This document shows positions 8,134 to 16,285 of a stretch of 64,000 bases of DNA, piece by piece. Within the stretch, counting starts at the first letter, position 1. Each line of letters starts with the position of its first letter. Origin of the DNA: a virus; the IMG/VR virus record IMGVR_UViG_3300010413_000016, positions 1 through 64,000 of that record; one strand, given 5' to 3'. Made by a program: the position numbers and the translations under genes. The notes under the pieces were generated by a model that saw only the letters and a list, made by a program, of their open reading frames with translations, was not told the origin of the DNA and searched no databases.

Positions 8134-9069
8134 ATGAACTTAGATAAGCACACACTCTGGACCGAGAAGTATCGTCCCAGAACTCTCAAAGAATACATTT
8201 TCCATGATGAGCGACAGCAATTGTCAATCGAAAACATGGTAGCAAATGGTACTATCCCGCACTTATTACTGTCTGGCGTTCAGGGTAGTGGTAAAACTAC
8301 ATTAGCACAAATTATCATTAATGAATTAGGCGTTGATCCAATGGATGTGTTGACGCTGAACGCATCAGATGAGAATTCTGTTGATGTCATGAGAGACAAG
8401 ATTAGGAATTTTGTATCCACATTTGCAATGGGAGATTTTAAAATTGTCCATCTGGAAGAAGCGGATTACGTATCATTAGCAGGACAAGCGGTTCTGCGTA
8501 AGTTGATGGAAGATGAATACGCTGATTCAGCCCGATTTATACTGACTTGTAACTACGAAAGCAAAATAATGCCTGCTATTCGATCCCGCTGTCAACAGTT
8601 CCGTTTTAAAGCTCCTGATCGAACTGATGTTACTGAATATATCGCTGGAATTTTGTTAAGTGAACACATCAAATTTGATTTAGAGTTGTTGGACAAATAC
8701 ATTGTAGTTGGTTATCCCGATGTTCGCAAAATCGTAAACTTAATTCAGCAAAACTCTTCTTCGGGATCTCTATTATCTTTATCCCAAGAAACGGAGACGG
8801 GCGATTATAAATTCGCATTACTTGATTTGATAGAACGAGATGCGTGGGAAGATGCTAGAGCATTGGTATGCGAAAGTGTTGCAAATGAAGAATGGGAAGA
8901 CTTGTATCGATTCCTATACGAAAATCTAGACAAAGCACCAAAATACTCAATAAGAGACAAGTGGGAGGCAGGAATTGTTGTCATTGCTGACCACTTATAT
9001 AAACATTCAATTGTTGCCGATCCAGAGATCAACGCATCAGCAATGTTTATAAGACTATCACAAATTTAA
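8134..9069 (+). CDS. 44: sliding-clamp loader large subunit (gp44-like)
   Basis: 311 aa, close to T4 gp44 (319 aa). This AAA+ ATPase opens the sliding clamp and loads it at primer-template junctions. It starts with WTEKYRPRTLKEY (the RFC-type N-terminal motif), then Walker A GVQGSGKT (48-55), Walker B-like HLEEAD (about 106-111) and the arginine finger SRC (151-153). The ATG at 8134 is used rather than 8098, because the SD AAGGAG sits at 8118-8123 and the promoter lies between the two. Translation from read-through RNA should be blocked by the leader hairpin. Confidence 0.92.
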   Translation: MNLDKHTLWTEKYRPRTLKEYIFHDERQQLSIENMVANGTIPHLLLSGVQGSGKTTLAQIIINELGVDPMDVLTLNASDENSVDVMRDKIRNFVSTFAMGDFKIVHLEEADYVSLAGQAVLRKLMEDEYADSARFILTCNYESKIMPAIRSRCQQFRFKAPDRTDVTEYIAGILLSEHIKFDLELLDKYIVVGYPDVRKIVNLIQQNSSSGSLLSLSQETETGDYKFALLDLIERDAWEDARALVCESVANEEWEDLYRFLYENLDKAPKYSIRDKWEAGIVVIADHLYKHSIVADPEINASAMFIRLSQI

Positions 9070-9078
9070 GGAGTTACG

Positions 9079-9552
9079 ATGACTATAGATTATAATGGTC
9101 CAATGTTCTTCAATCCTCAAAAAATTTCAGATATTTCTTGCGATGAAGAAAAAGTTAATAATGAGCCCATCGCCGCATATGTGGATACATTTCGGACTAA
9201 TTACCACAATCAACTTGATGATGAATTTATGGATTCATTAATAAAAACAATAGAGGTTGATTATGATATCCAACTTCCATCAAGTATTGGTTATTCAACT
9301 ACGGCTGATTGGAGTGCGTGTGCAGCATCAAATGTAGTCCCTCCGCAGTGGACTGAAACGAATATAGCTCTAACTCTTGAAGAATTAAAGAGACAGGTCG
9401 ATGCATTAACTGAGAAGGTCGATGGACTCCGTGCTAACCAACCAATCGAATACTCATTTAAAATGGTCAAATCTAACCAACGACCAGTAGATGATGTTGA
9501 CGCCACAAAGTTAAAGTGGGACCAAGCAATGGAGATAGTTGAACGTGGCTAA
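9079..9552 (+). CDS. hypothetical phage protein
   Basis: 157 aa, not recognised. An acidic, mixed N-terminal region is followed by a leucine-heptad helix at about 96-116 (LEELKRQVDALTEKV), likely a coiled coil. SD AAGGAG precedes the ATG, 9 bases after the clamp-loader stop. Its place between the large and small clamp-loader genes suggests co-transcription, but nothing links it to the clamp loader biochemically. Confidence 0.75.
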   Translation: MTIDYNGPMFFNPQKISDISCDEEKVNNEPIAAYVDTFRTNYHNQLDDEFMDSLIKTIEVDYDIQLPSSIGYSTTADWSACAASNVVPPQWTETNIALTLEELKRQVDALTEKVDGLRANQPIEYSFKMVKSNQRPVDDVDATKLKWDQAMEIVERG

Positions 9553-9898
9553 AAAAAGAAAAGTAGAAAACGAAACAGACCAACAAGCAAAGGAGCGTAA
9601 GCTGCTTGAAACTGTTGCGAATGCAGCAAACCGAAGTGAGAAGACATCTTGGAACCGTAAGATGGACAATATGGTAAAGCTATTGTCCAAAATACAACCA
9701 ATTGAACAAAAAATTCTTGACATTATCAAGAATGAGAAACTTCCTATCCAAGACGAAATTCAAGTCTTGCGCAACACAATGCTACACGAATGCGTTCATC
9801 CTTATGAATACCTTGTCATCGAAGGGGAAAATCAGGTTCGATGCAAATTTTGCAACAAACTGTTGAGTGTACCAAATGACAGCACAGAAAAAGTATAA
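9545..9898 (+). CDS. hypothetical protein with a zinc-ribbon-like end
   Basis: 117 aa. A basic N-terminus (AKKRKVEN) and a helical middle precede a possible zinc site: HECVH near residue 85 and CKFC near residue 104. GTG at 9545 is preferred (GGAG at 9531-9534); TTG at 9539 is the other option. It overlaps its neighbours on both sides (8 bases upstream, about 23 downstream), so coupling is likely. Confidence 0.7.
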   Translation: MAKKRKVENETDQQAKERKLLETVANAANRSEKTSWNRKMDNMVKLLSKIQPIEQKILDIIKNEKLPIQDEIQVLRNTMLHECVHPYEYLVIEGENQVRCKFCNKLLSVPNDSTEKV

Positions 9899-10355
9899 AG
9901 TAGATATTTTTCGTTTGTTGGGAAGTCTCAGTAAACGAAGTACTCATGCTTATGATGAGTTGACTGCCGATGAAAAGAAAACCGTACAGCCACTGATTCT
10001 GATGAGATGGATGTCTGGTACAAGTGATGCACGACAAGTATACTTTCTGAATGAGTTAGTTAACCCTTTTGTGTTCCCATTCTATAAACACAATGAACTA
10101 TTGGTCAAGTTGCTATCGATATGTGGTCCTGGTCAACCACGAAGATATAAGTGGGTAAAAGCCTCAAGCAAAAAATCAACTAAGCTGCCTGAATCGACCA
10201 AGGTAGTACAAGAAGTGTTTGGGTACAATAAAACAGATGCTGTCGATGCCTTACGTATTTTAAGTGATAATGACATATTGTCTTATGCCACTAGTCTTGG
10301 TCGGCAAGATGATGAGATTAAAGTGATCAAAAAAGAACTTAAGTCACGAGGGTAA
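9876..10355 (+). CDS. 62: clamp-loader small subunit (gp62-like, probable)
   Basis: 159 aa. It resembles a group of phage clamp-loader A subunits with VDIFRLLGSLSK at the start, LMRWMSGTSDARQVYFLNEL in the middle and a C-terminal segment DILSYATSLGRQDDEI. In T4, gp62 (187 aa) is the non-ATPase partner of gp44. It lies 0.8 kb downstream of the gp44-like gene, as expected. The ATG at 9876 overlaps the preceding gene; GTG at 9867 is an alternative. The assignment is by remembered family pattern and synteny. Confidence 0.6.
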   Translation: MTAQKKYKVDIFRLLGSLSKRSTHAYDELTADEKKTVQPLILMRWMSGTSDARQVYFLNELVNPFVFPFYKHNELLVKLLSICGPGQPRRYKWVKASSKKSTKLPESTKVVQEVFGYNKTDAVDALRILSDNDILSYATSLGRQDDEIKVIKKELKSRG

Positions 10356-10357
10356 TA

Positions 10358-11038
10358 ATGTCTGATACGCGCTACCAATGCGATTTTTGTGGGCAACGTT
10401 TTGTCCGTGAAGATAGATTTCTGAAGCACAAATGCAAACAAATGGAACGTGATGAACAGTTTCATTCTCAAGATGGCCAGACTGCATGGTCATACTATCA
10501 GAGTTGGATGAAAGCATACCGAAGAGTTGTACCAAGTCCGAAGTCTTTTCTTCACTCTAAATTCTTCAACGCTTTTTATCGCTTTGCGTTGTTTGTTAAA
10601 AGAGCTCAGATTCCAGATACGGACATATTCATTCGGCTGATGAGAGAAAAAGATATCTCGCCTGTTTTGTGGGATAATGATCAAGTATATGCTCTGTACT
10701 TAGAACATATCGATCGTCGCATGGGACCCATAAGACACGCTGAAATATCTATCAATACCTTATTCGACTTGGCGGATGATTCGAACGTGGATGTGTCTGA
10801 AGTATTTGAAACTATCACACCGAATCAGCTAATTCAGCTAATTCGTCAGCGCAAAATATCTCCTTGGATACTTCTTAACAGCTCGAAATTTAAAGAATTT
10901 TTTGTATCCAAGACAACTTCCGAAGAGAAAATCATTCTCGAATCGATCATTCGTCCACCTTATTGGAAAGAAAAGTTCCAGACCAAAACTAAGGAATTGA
11001 CAGCAATACGAAAGTATATCACAGAATTGCGGCTGTAA
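10358..11038 (+). CDS. conserved phage protein with N-terminal C2H2 zinc finger
   Basis: 226 aa. A single classical finger occupies residues 7-27: YQCDFCGQRF, then H and C ligands in FLKHKCKQM. The rest is helical and conserved in T4-like phages next to the clamp loader (patterns GQTAWSYYQSWMK and IILESIIRPPYW). It probably binds nucleic acid; function unknown. SD GAGGG lies 7 bases before the ATG and the gene starts 3 bases after gp62-like. Confidence 0.75.
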   Translation: MSDTRYQCDFCGQRFVREDRFLKHKCKQMERDEQFHSQDGQTAWSYYQSWMKAYRRVVPSPKSFLHSKFFNAFYRFALFVKRAQIPDTDIFIRLMREKDISPVLWDNDQVYALYLEHIDRRMGPIRHAEISINTLFDLADDSNVDVSEVFETITPNQLIQLIRQRKISPWILLNSSKFKEFFVSKTTSEEKIILESIIRPPYWKEKFQTKTKELTAIRKYITELRL

Positions 11039-11053
11039 GTGTAGGGCAATCGA

Positions 11054-11061
11054 CATAAATA
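11054..11061 (+). promoter_or_regulatory. T4-like late promoter box
   Basis: CATAAATA, 31 bases before the first tail-fibre-type gene, which fits a late virion gene. Confidence 0.65.
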
Positions 11062-11092
11062 GCTCATAGAATAGTACTACTATGGGTGAACT

Positions 11093-11761
11093 ATGTCCAA
11101 AACATTCATTATTAAACCAACATCAGGATCATCTGGTGCATTTACGATCAAACCAGGAGCCTTGGATGGTCCTGGTGGCCTCGAACGTCACACTGACTTA
11201 CGTTTGTATGGATTAGGCATACATGAGTGGGGTGATGGTGTAGGTGAAGATTTGTACCGCCTCCTTGAAAATTTTTCATGTCCTCAAAAAGAGAGTGGGG
11301 ATTATTATGCGCCTCGAGCTGCATATGATTATAATCCCAGCACAGATCCTGTCCAACCAAAATCCGAACATGATATAGCTCCAGGATACGGTATAACCAC
11401 ACCTGTTTTAGGCCAAAAGTGGTTCAATACCAGTCAAGACCGTACGTTTGTATACACCTCAACTGGATGGCTTCCTGAATCGGGAATCCACATGTCTATA
11501 TCATTCGATAACACTGGCGCAGTTCTAAAAACTACAGGTGGTGGTTCCGTTACTAGAAACGGAACTGGCGATTTTACTATTTCCTTTCCAAACGCTGGTA
11601 CCACTTTATATTCAATCTCAGGTTCAGGTAGTAGCAGTTCTTCGGATACTACAGTGACACCTGTAGATGGTACATTTGCCACCACTAGTGTTCGTGTACT
11701 GTTTAAAGCGGCTGGCATCGCATATGATCCACAGCAGGCGAGTGTGATTATCACTTTGTAA
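11093..11761 (+). CDS. tail-fibre-type virion protein (short paralog)
   Basis: 222 aa. It contains the module shared by this block: FTIKPGALDGPGGL, LRLYGLGIHEWGDG, LYRLLENFSCP and GQKWFNT, then a glycine/serine/threonine-rich beta region. The four following fibre-type genes carry the same module (LYGKGTPNYGEGF..., MLENFAGG...GQLWYN), so all are paralogs. It probably forms part of the tail fibre or its adaptor. Late promoter upstream; no further promoter seen until 14050. Confidence 0.78.
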   Translation: MSKTFIIKPTSGSSGAFTIKPGALDGPGGLERHTDLRLYGLGIHEWGDGVGEDLYRLLENFSCPQKESGDYYAPRAAYDYNPSTDPVQPKSEHDIAPGYGITTPVLGQKWFNTSQDRTFVYTSTGWLPESGIHMSISFDNTGAVLKTTGGGSVTRNGTGDFTISFPNAGTTLYSISGSGSSSSSDTTVTPVDGTFATTSVRVLFKAAGIAYDPQQASVIITL

Positions 11762-11775
11762 GGTAAGAATTAACA

Positions 11776-13467
11776 ATGTCGAAAAAAATATTTACCGTCA
11801 ATTTTGTTGACCCTTCAAAAACTACAGTCGACTTAAGTCCATCAGCATTATCGGGTCCATCGGGTACCGCATCGCGCCGGTCTGATTTGGATTTGATGGG
11901 AATGGGGCACTCATTGTGGGGAGAGTACATTCTAAATGACATACTGCACTTACTAGAAAACTTCGCCTGTAGTGAAGATTTGCATAGTATCATTGCTGTA
12001 AGTACGGGCGCAGGAACACTGACATTCAGTGGTGATGTTACAAAAAGTTTCGTATCTGGCGAAACGTTTGAAATTATCAATTCTGACACAAACAATGGAA
12101 CGTGGACAGTTGCTAGTTTAAGTAGCTATAATGATGTAAGTGATGAGACGACAGTTACAGTTGTTGAAGCATTGAATGCAACATCAACTTATGGACAAGC
12201 GGGACAAGTTGGAATACCAAATAGATCTCTCTTTTATGGTCCTACTACTCCAACTGAAGGGCAAATTTGGTACAACCAAACTCGTCAGCAAGCATTTGTG
12301 TATAGAACTACAACAGGATCACCTATAACTGGATCATGGGATCGCATTAATGGACTAACAGTAGGTTCTACTCAACCAACAACCCCCTCACAAGGTGATC
12401 TGTGGTGGGACACGACAACTTATGCTGCAACTGCCAATGAGTATGGTCGTAATCTTAAAATATATGTGTCTGGAGCCTGGGTTCGTGTAGTTGAAAATTA
12501 TCTTCCACTTGATGGCAGCAAGACCGTACAAGGTAATATCAACATGGGTGGATTCCTAATTGAGAATGTTGGAAATCCGAACACCAGTGATGATGCTCTA
12601 AATCTAGGTTATGCTGATGGTAGATATGTCAACGTAACAGGCGACACGATGACAGGCATTCTCAATATGGGTGCAAACCGAATTGAGAATGTTGGAAATC
12701 CGAACACCAATGATGATGCTCTAAATCTAGGTTATGCTGATGGTAGATACGTCAACGTAACAGGCGATATAATGACAGGCATTCTCAATATGGGTGCAAA
12801 CCGAATTGAGAATCTAGCATCTCCTAATTCGAGTGATGATGCTCTAAATCTAGGTTATGCTGATGGTAGATATGTCAACGTAACAGGCGACACGATGACA
12901 GGATACCTAACTCTCAACGCTAATCCAACTGCAAATCTTCATTCTGCTACAAAACAGTATGTTGATACAGAAGTCAGCTCTGGCGTCGCTGGTGTAACTG
13001 ATCCCGTTCGAACACCAGGGTACAACGTTGAGGCTATTGCTTATAGTACTGGAAACTGGAACAGTGGCGATGAGGTGTTGTGGACAATTGCAACATTTAC
13101 GAGTGCAGCAACAGGCGATTTCATAGTCAGAGTTCGCTGTGCGGGATTTGCAGACAACCAATGGTTGTTATATAAGAACGCAACTCAGATAGCGTCAGTA
13201 TTTAATACACATAGTGGAACATGGACTTATGACCGATACCTGTCAGACAAAATTGTGTCTCTCGTTCCAGGTGACGTTCTAACTCTAAAGTTCAGAACCA
13301 AGTGGTCAGGATCATATGCAACTGGTGGATGGATTCATGTAATGTCTGACTACCTACCGTTGTCATCGATGTCCCATACGGGTACACAAAACATTGAAAC
13401 GATGGGTGGAAGGCTAGATGTTACACCACTTTCACCAGCTAATGAAAACAACACATTAACGTGGTAA
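11776..13467 (+). CDS. tail-fibre protein with tandem repeats
   Basis: 563 aa. The shared N-terminal module (GMGHSLWGEYI, LLENFACS, GQIWYNQ) is followed by a region with three near-identical 41-residue repeats (residues 253-375; core DDALNLGYADGRYVNVTGD and MTGILNMGANRIENV), a pattern typical of trimeric fibre shafts. The C-terminal 150 residues form a beta-rich domain. The ATG is preceded by AAGGTAAGAAT. Repeat copy number could vary and change fibre length. Confidence 0.82.
   Translation: MSKKIFTVNFVDPSKTTVDLSPSALSGPSGTASRRSDLDLMGMGHSLWGEYILNDILHLLENFACSEDLHSIIAVSTGAGTLTFSGDVTKSFVSGETFEIINSDTNNGTWTVASLSSYNDVSDETTVTVVEALNATSTYGQAGQVGIPNRSLFYGPTTPTEGQIWYNQTRQQAFVYRTTTGSPITGSWDRINGLTVGSTQPTTPSQGDLWWDTTTYAATANEYGRNLKIYVSGAWVRVVENYLPLDGSKTVQGNINMGGFLIENVGNPNTSDDALNLGYADGRYVNVTGDTMTGILNMGANRIENVGNPNTNDDALNLGYADGRYVNVTGDIMTGILNMGANRIENLASPNSSDDALNLGYADGRYVNVTGDTMTGYLTLNANPTANLHSATKQYVDTEVSSGVAGVTDPVRTPGYNVEAIAYSTGNWNSGDEVLWTIATFTSAATGDFIVRVRCAGFADNQWLLYKNATQIASVFNTHSGTWTYDRYLSDKIVSLVPGDVLTLKFRTKWSGSYATGGWIHVMSDYLPLSSMSHTGTQNIETMGGRLDVTPLSPANENNTLTW
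12532..12900 (+). repeat. three tandem 123-base repeats in a fibre gene
   Basis: Units 12532-12654, 12655-12777 and 12778-12900, each encoding 41 residues with DDALNLGYADGRYVNVTGD in every unit. DNA identity between units is high, consistent with recent duplication. Confidence 0.9.
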
Positions 13468-13478
13468 AAGGTAACAAC

Positions 13479-14054
13479 ATGACATATTACATTCTTTTGA
13501 CACCCAGAAACCAAGTGGTCGACGTAGTAGAAACGTCAAACGGTAACTTGCCACCTGACGCAGTTGAAATATCTCAGGAGCAGTTTGAACTCTTGAATAG
13601 TGAACCAACAGTACAATATGAATACGTGTCTGGTGAAGTACAAAAAAGCATATATGCTGATGTTGCTCAAAAGGTAAATGCTGCAATTTCGGACGCATCA
13701 GAAACATGCAAACACCAAATTATCAACAACTTTACTTCGTCCGTATTGGGGTCTGAACATCAATACAAGAATACACTTGAAGATCAAGTAAATCTGATGG
13801 ACTTAAATTCAAATGGTATTGGAGCAGATATTAAGTGCGTTGATATTGAAGCGAAAACTGATTTTGCTTTTAAGCGCCATACGGCAGAACAGGTATCTCA
13901 GCTATATGTTGAGATGACACAACACAAATTTACATGCCTCAAAAATTTTAGCGACATCAAAGAACGACTAATTAGTATCCAAGATGAGTATCACTCTTCG
14001 GTGGAGGACGCTGAGATTTTAATAGACGAGACGTTGGCTACACAAAGACGATAA
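13479..14054 (+). CDS. DUF4376-type tail-fibre assembly protein
   Basis: 191 aa. The C-terminal half fits DUF4376: SVLGSEHQYKNTLEDQVNLM, then FKRHTAEQVSQLYVEM and a closing helix. DUF4376 proteins sit beside phage tail fibres and probably act as chaperones or fibre-associated proteins. The ATG at 13479 (with AAAGG before it) is preferred over 13461, which overlaps the fibre gene. Its place between two fibre genes supports the role. Confidence 0.72.
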   Translation: MTYYILLTPRNQVVDVVETSNGNLPPDAVEISQEQFELLNSEPTVQYEYVSGEVQKSIYADVAQKVNAAISDASETCKHQIINNFTSSVLGSEHQYKNTLEDQVNLMDLNSNGIGADIKCVDIEAKTDFAFKRHTAEQVSQLYVEMTQHKFTCLKNFSDIKERLISIQDEYHSSVEDAEILIDETLATQRR

Positions 14055-14057
14055 ATA
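14050..14057 (+). promoter_or_regulatory. T4-like late promoter box
   Basis: GATAAATA overlapping the stop codon of the DUF4376-type gene, 26 bases before the next fibre gene. Confidence 0.65.
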
Positions 14058-14083
14058 AAAGAATACACTAACCGGAAAAACGA

Positions 14084-16267
14084 ATGGCTGCTTTACAATA
14101 TACTATCAAGTTTACAGATACTGCAAAGAATGAGTTTGTAGTAACACCTTATGGTGCTGATGGACCAAGAAGTCCTACAAATCCGTTGCTTATCGATCAT
14201 GCTGTCCGTGCAAGTACGACACTTAAGTTATATGGTAAGGGCACGCCCAACTATGGTGAAGGTTTCGAGCAGAATATGGTATACATGCTTGAGAACTTTG
14301 CTGGTGGATCCGCACCCGTATACCCTATAGAGGGCCAACTTTGGTATAACAACGGTAGCAGCGGAAGCCCTCTGTTGCCAGCGGAAATGTTCGTTTATAA
14401 TGGAGGGAGTAGTTGGGATGCGGTGATGCTATCAACTGGTACATCTCCAATGACAGGCCCTTTGACACTATCTGGTAATCCAACAAGTAATTTGCATGCA
14501 GCTCCGAAACAATACGTTGATTTAGTAGGAACCTCTCTTTCTGCCCACATATCAGATACAACAGTTCACTTGACAAGTGACCAAAATGTTCTTCTTGATG
14601 GTTTAAATTTACCAGCATTATCAGCAGCAAACATTAACACTCTAGTAGGGGTAAGTACTGCACAGCCACTACAAACGCAAATTGATAGTAAAATAGGTCG
14701 CGCTGGGGACACGATGGATTTAAACGCTGACTTAACATTTAATGGTGGTGAGCCTAGAGGACTTCCATTTACCCCAACAGCTGGTGATGCTGCTGCTTCA
14801 AAAAATTATGTCGATAATCAACTTGGTAGTGGAGCAGGTGGTGACGGTGTGCTTACATCAACAGCATGGGTAGCTGGACAAGGAACAGTTGGTAGCGTAA
14901 ATGATAACATCCTCCAACTAACTGTCACATATCCACATGGCTCTCCTAACTATACAGTTTTTCAAATAGATGGGATATCACGTTATGGCCACGGTCATAC
15001 TGCTAGTGAAATAACATTCGATAATTCCGTTCTAACTTTATACCCAGCAGACATGCAAGGTGTTGTGGAGTATGTTGATACAGTATTAGATACAAAAGCA
15101 CCAACAAATAGCCCTACATTTAATGGTGGTGTCACAATCAATGGTATCTTAACACTTAGTCAAAATCCATCAACGGATTATGAAGCAGCTACAAAACAAT
15201 ATGTCGATAGTGTTGTTGGTGGCATTACGCAACCAAACGCTGTTGTTGATATTTCTCGAGAACTGCAATTCACTCCAGGTGGGTCACCACTAAGTAACAT
15301 ATACCAGGTTCCACAATTTGTTGCAGACTCTAATTCTCTCTTTGTTTACATTAACGGTATCAAACAATATTGTAACACATACGGAGGTTACCAAGAAGCA
15401 ACATTCGACTCAAATATCATATACGTTGATAGTTTATCCGTAACGAGTATGGATAATTCCATTCCATATCATTTTAATCTTACTGTTGATGGTGTTGGTC
15501 CTACATTAGTTACAATTCCTGCGTTGTCCTCTATTTCAACGTTTGGTAGTTTTGTGAGCACACTTACGACTAGAATACAAGCAGCTGGATTTAATGCTGG
15601 TGCTGAGATTATTAATACATCAACAATAGCAATTCGCTCATACAACTCAGGTAGTACAGCAGCAATCTCAATTACAGATCCAAATACAGGGTCTCCGTTA
15701 TTGTATAACTATTTGTTCAACATTCCATCACCTGTTTCTATTGTACGGCCTGAATTTGTTGGTGATTTCTCAAATCCTGATTCAGCATTCTGGACACCAG
15801 ACCATATAGTTATATCTGGAAACGTTACAGCTGATTTTCCTGTCGGTAAACAATTTACCATCAGAAACTCTAGCACTGATTATGGTTCATATGATGGAAT
15901 TTATACTGTGTATACATCAGGTGCTACATATAGTAGTGGACCAAACGAAACAACTATTCCAGTTGCTATTGCTGATAATTCAGCAATACCTTCGCAACTC
16001 CTTACAACATATAGTCCATGGCTTGGATCGCCAGTACCACCTGCACCAGTCGTATCAAATGCTGGAGTTGTTTATTTGACTTACATTGGAGGATTAACTA
16101 GTTTGGGAACTCCTTCAGTTGGTATAGATGGAGATTACAGAGAAATTGTGTACGTTGGATCTCCAAGTGTACCTGCACAGGCTGCACCTGGAACATCTTC
16201 AACGTGGATCGAATTCAATTATGACATTCCTGCCAATTCGAGAATGGAAGTCAATGTTTTTAACTAA
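14084..16267 (+). CDS. tail-fibre protein
   Basis: 727 aa. The shared module lies at the N-terminus (FVVTPYGADGPRSP, LKLYGKGTPNYGEG, YMLENFAGG, EGQLWYN), followed by fibre-shaft patterns that recur twice (LTLSGNPTSNLHAAPKQYVD and LTLSQNPSTDYEAATKQYVD) and a long beta-rich C-terminal region with low charge. It is paralogous to its neighbours on both sides. No catalytic domain was recognised. Confidence 0.82.
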   Translation: MAALQYTIKFTDTAKNEFVVTPYGADGPRSPTNPLLIDHAVRASTTLKLYGKGTPNYGEGFEQNMVYMLENFAGGSAPVYPIEGQLWYNNGSSGSPLLPAEMFVYNGGSSWDAVMLSTGTSPMTGPLTLSGNPTSNLHAAPKQYVDLVGTSLSAHISDTTVHLTSDQNVLLDGLNLPALSAANINTLVGVSTAQPLQTQIDSKIGRAGDTMDLNADLTFNGGEPRGLPFTPTAGDAAASKNYVDNQLGSGAGGDGVLTSTAWVAGQGTVGSVNDNILQLTVTYPHGSPNYTVFQIDGISRYGHGHTASEITFDNSVLTLYPADMQGVVEYVDTVLDTKAPTNSPTFNGGVTINGILTLSQNPSTDYEAATKQYVDSVVGGITQPNAVVDISRELQFTPGGSPLSNIYQVPQFVADSNSLFVYINGIKQYCNTYGGYQEATFDSNIIYVDSLSVTSMDNSIPYHFNLTVDGVGPTLVTIPALSSISTFGSFVSTLTTRIQAAGFNAGAEIINTSTIAIRSYNSGSTAAISITDPNTGSPLLYNYLFNIPSPVSIVRPEFVGDFSNPDSAFWTPDHIVISGNVTADFPVGKQFTIRNSSTDYGSYDGIYTVYTSGATYSSGPNETTIPVAIADNSAIPSQLLTTYSPWLGSPVPPAPVVSNAGVVYLTYIGGLTSLGTPSVGIDGDYREIVYVGSPSVPAQAAPGTSSTWIEFNYDIPANSRMEVNVFN

Positions 16268-16285
16268 TTTATAAGAGATTGCTAA

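Noticed and set aside
11434-11754. 106-residue minus-strand frame in the fibre gene
   Set aside because: Antisense to a well-supported gene, no SD or promoter.
14325-14630. 101-residue minus-strand frame
   Set aside because: Antisense to a fibre gene; composition unlike a protein.
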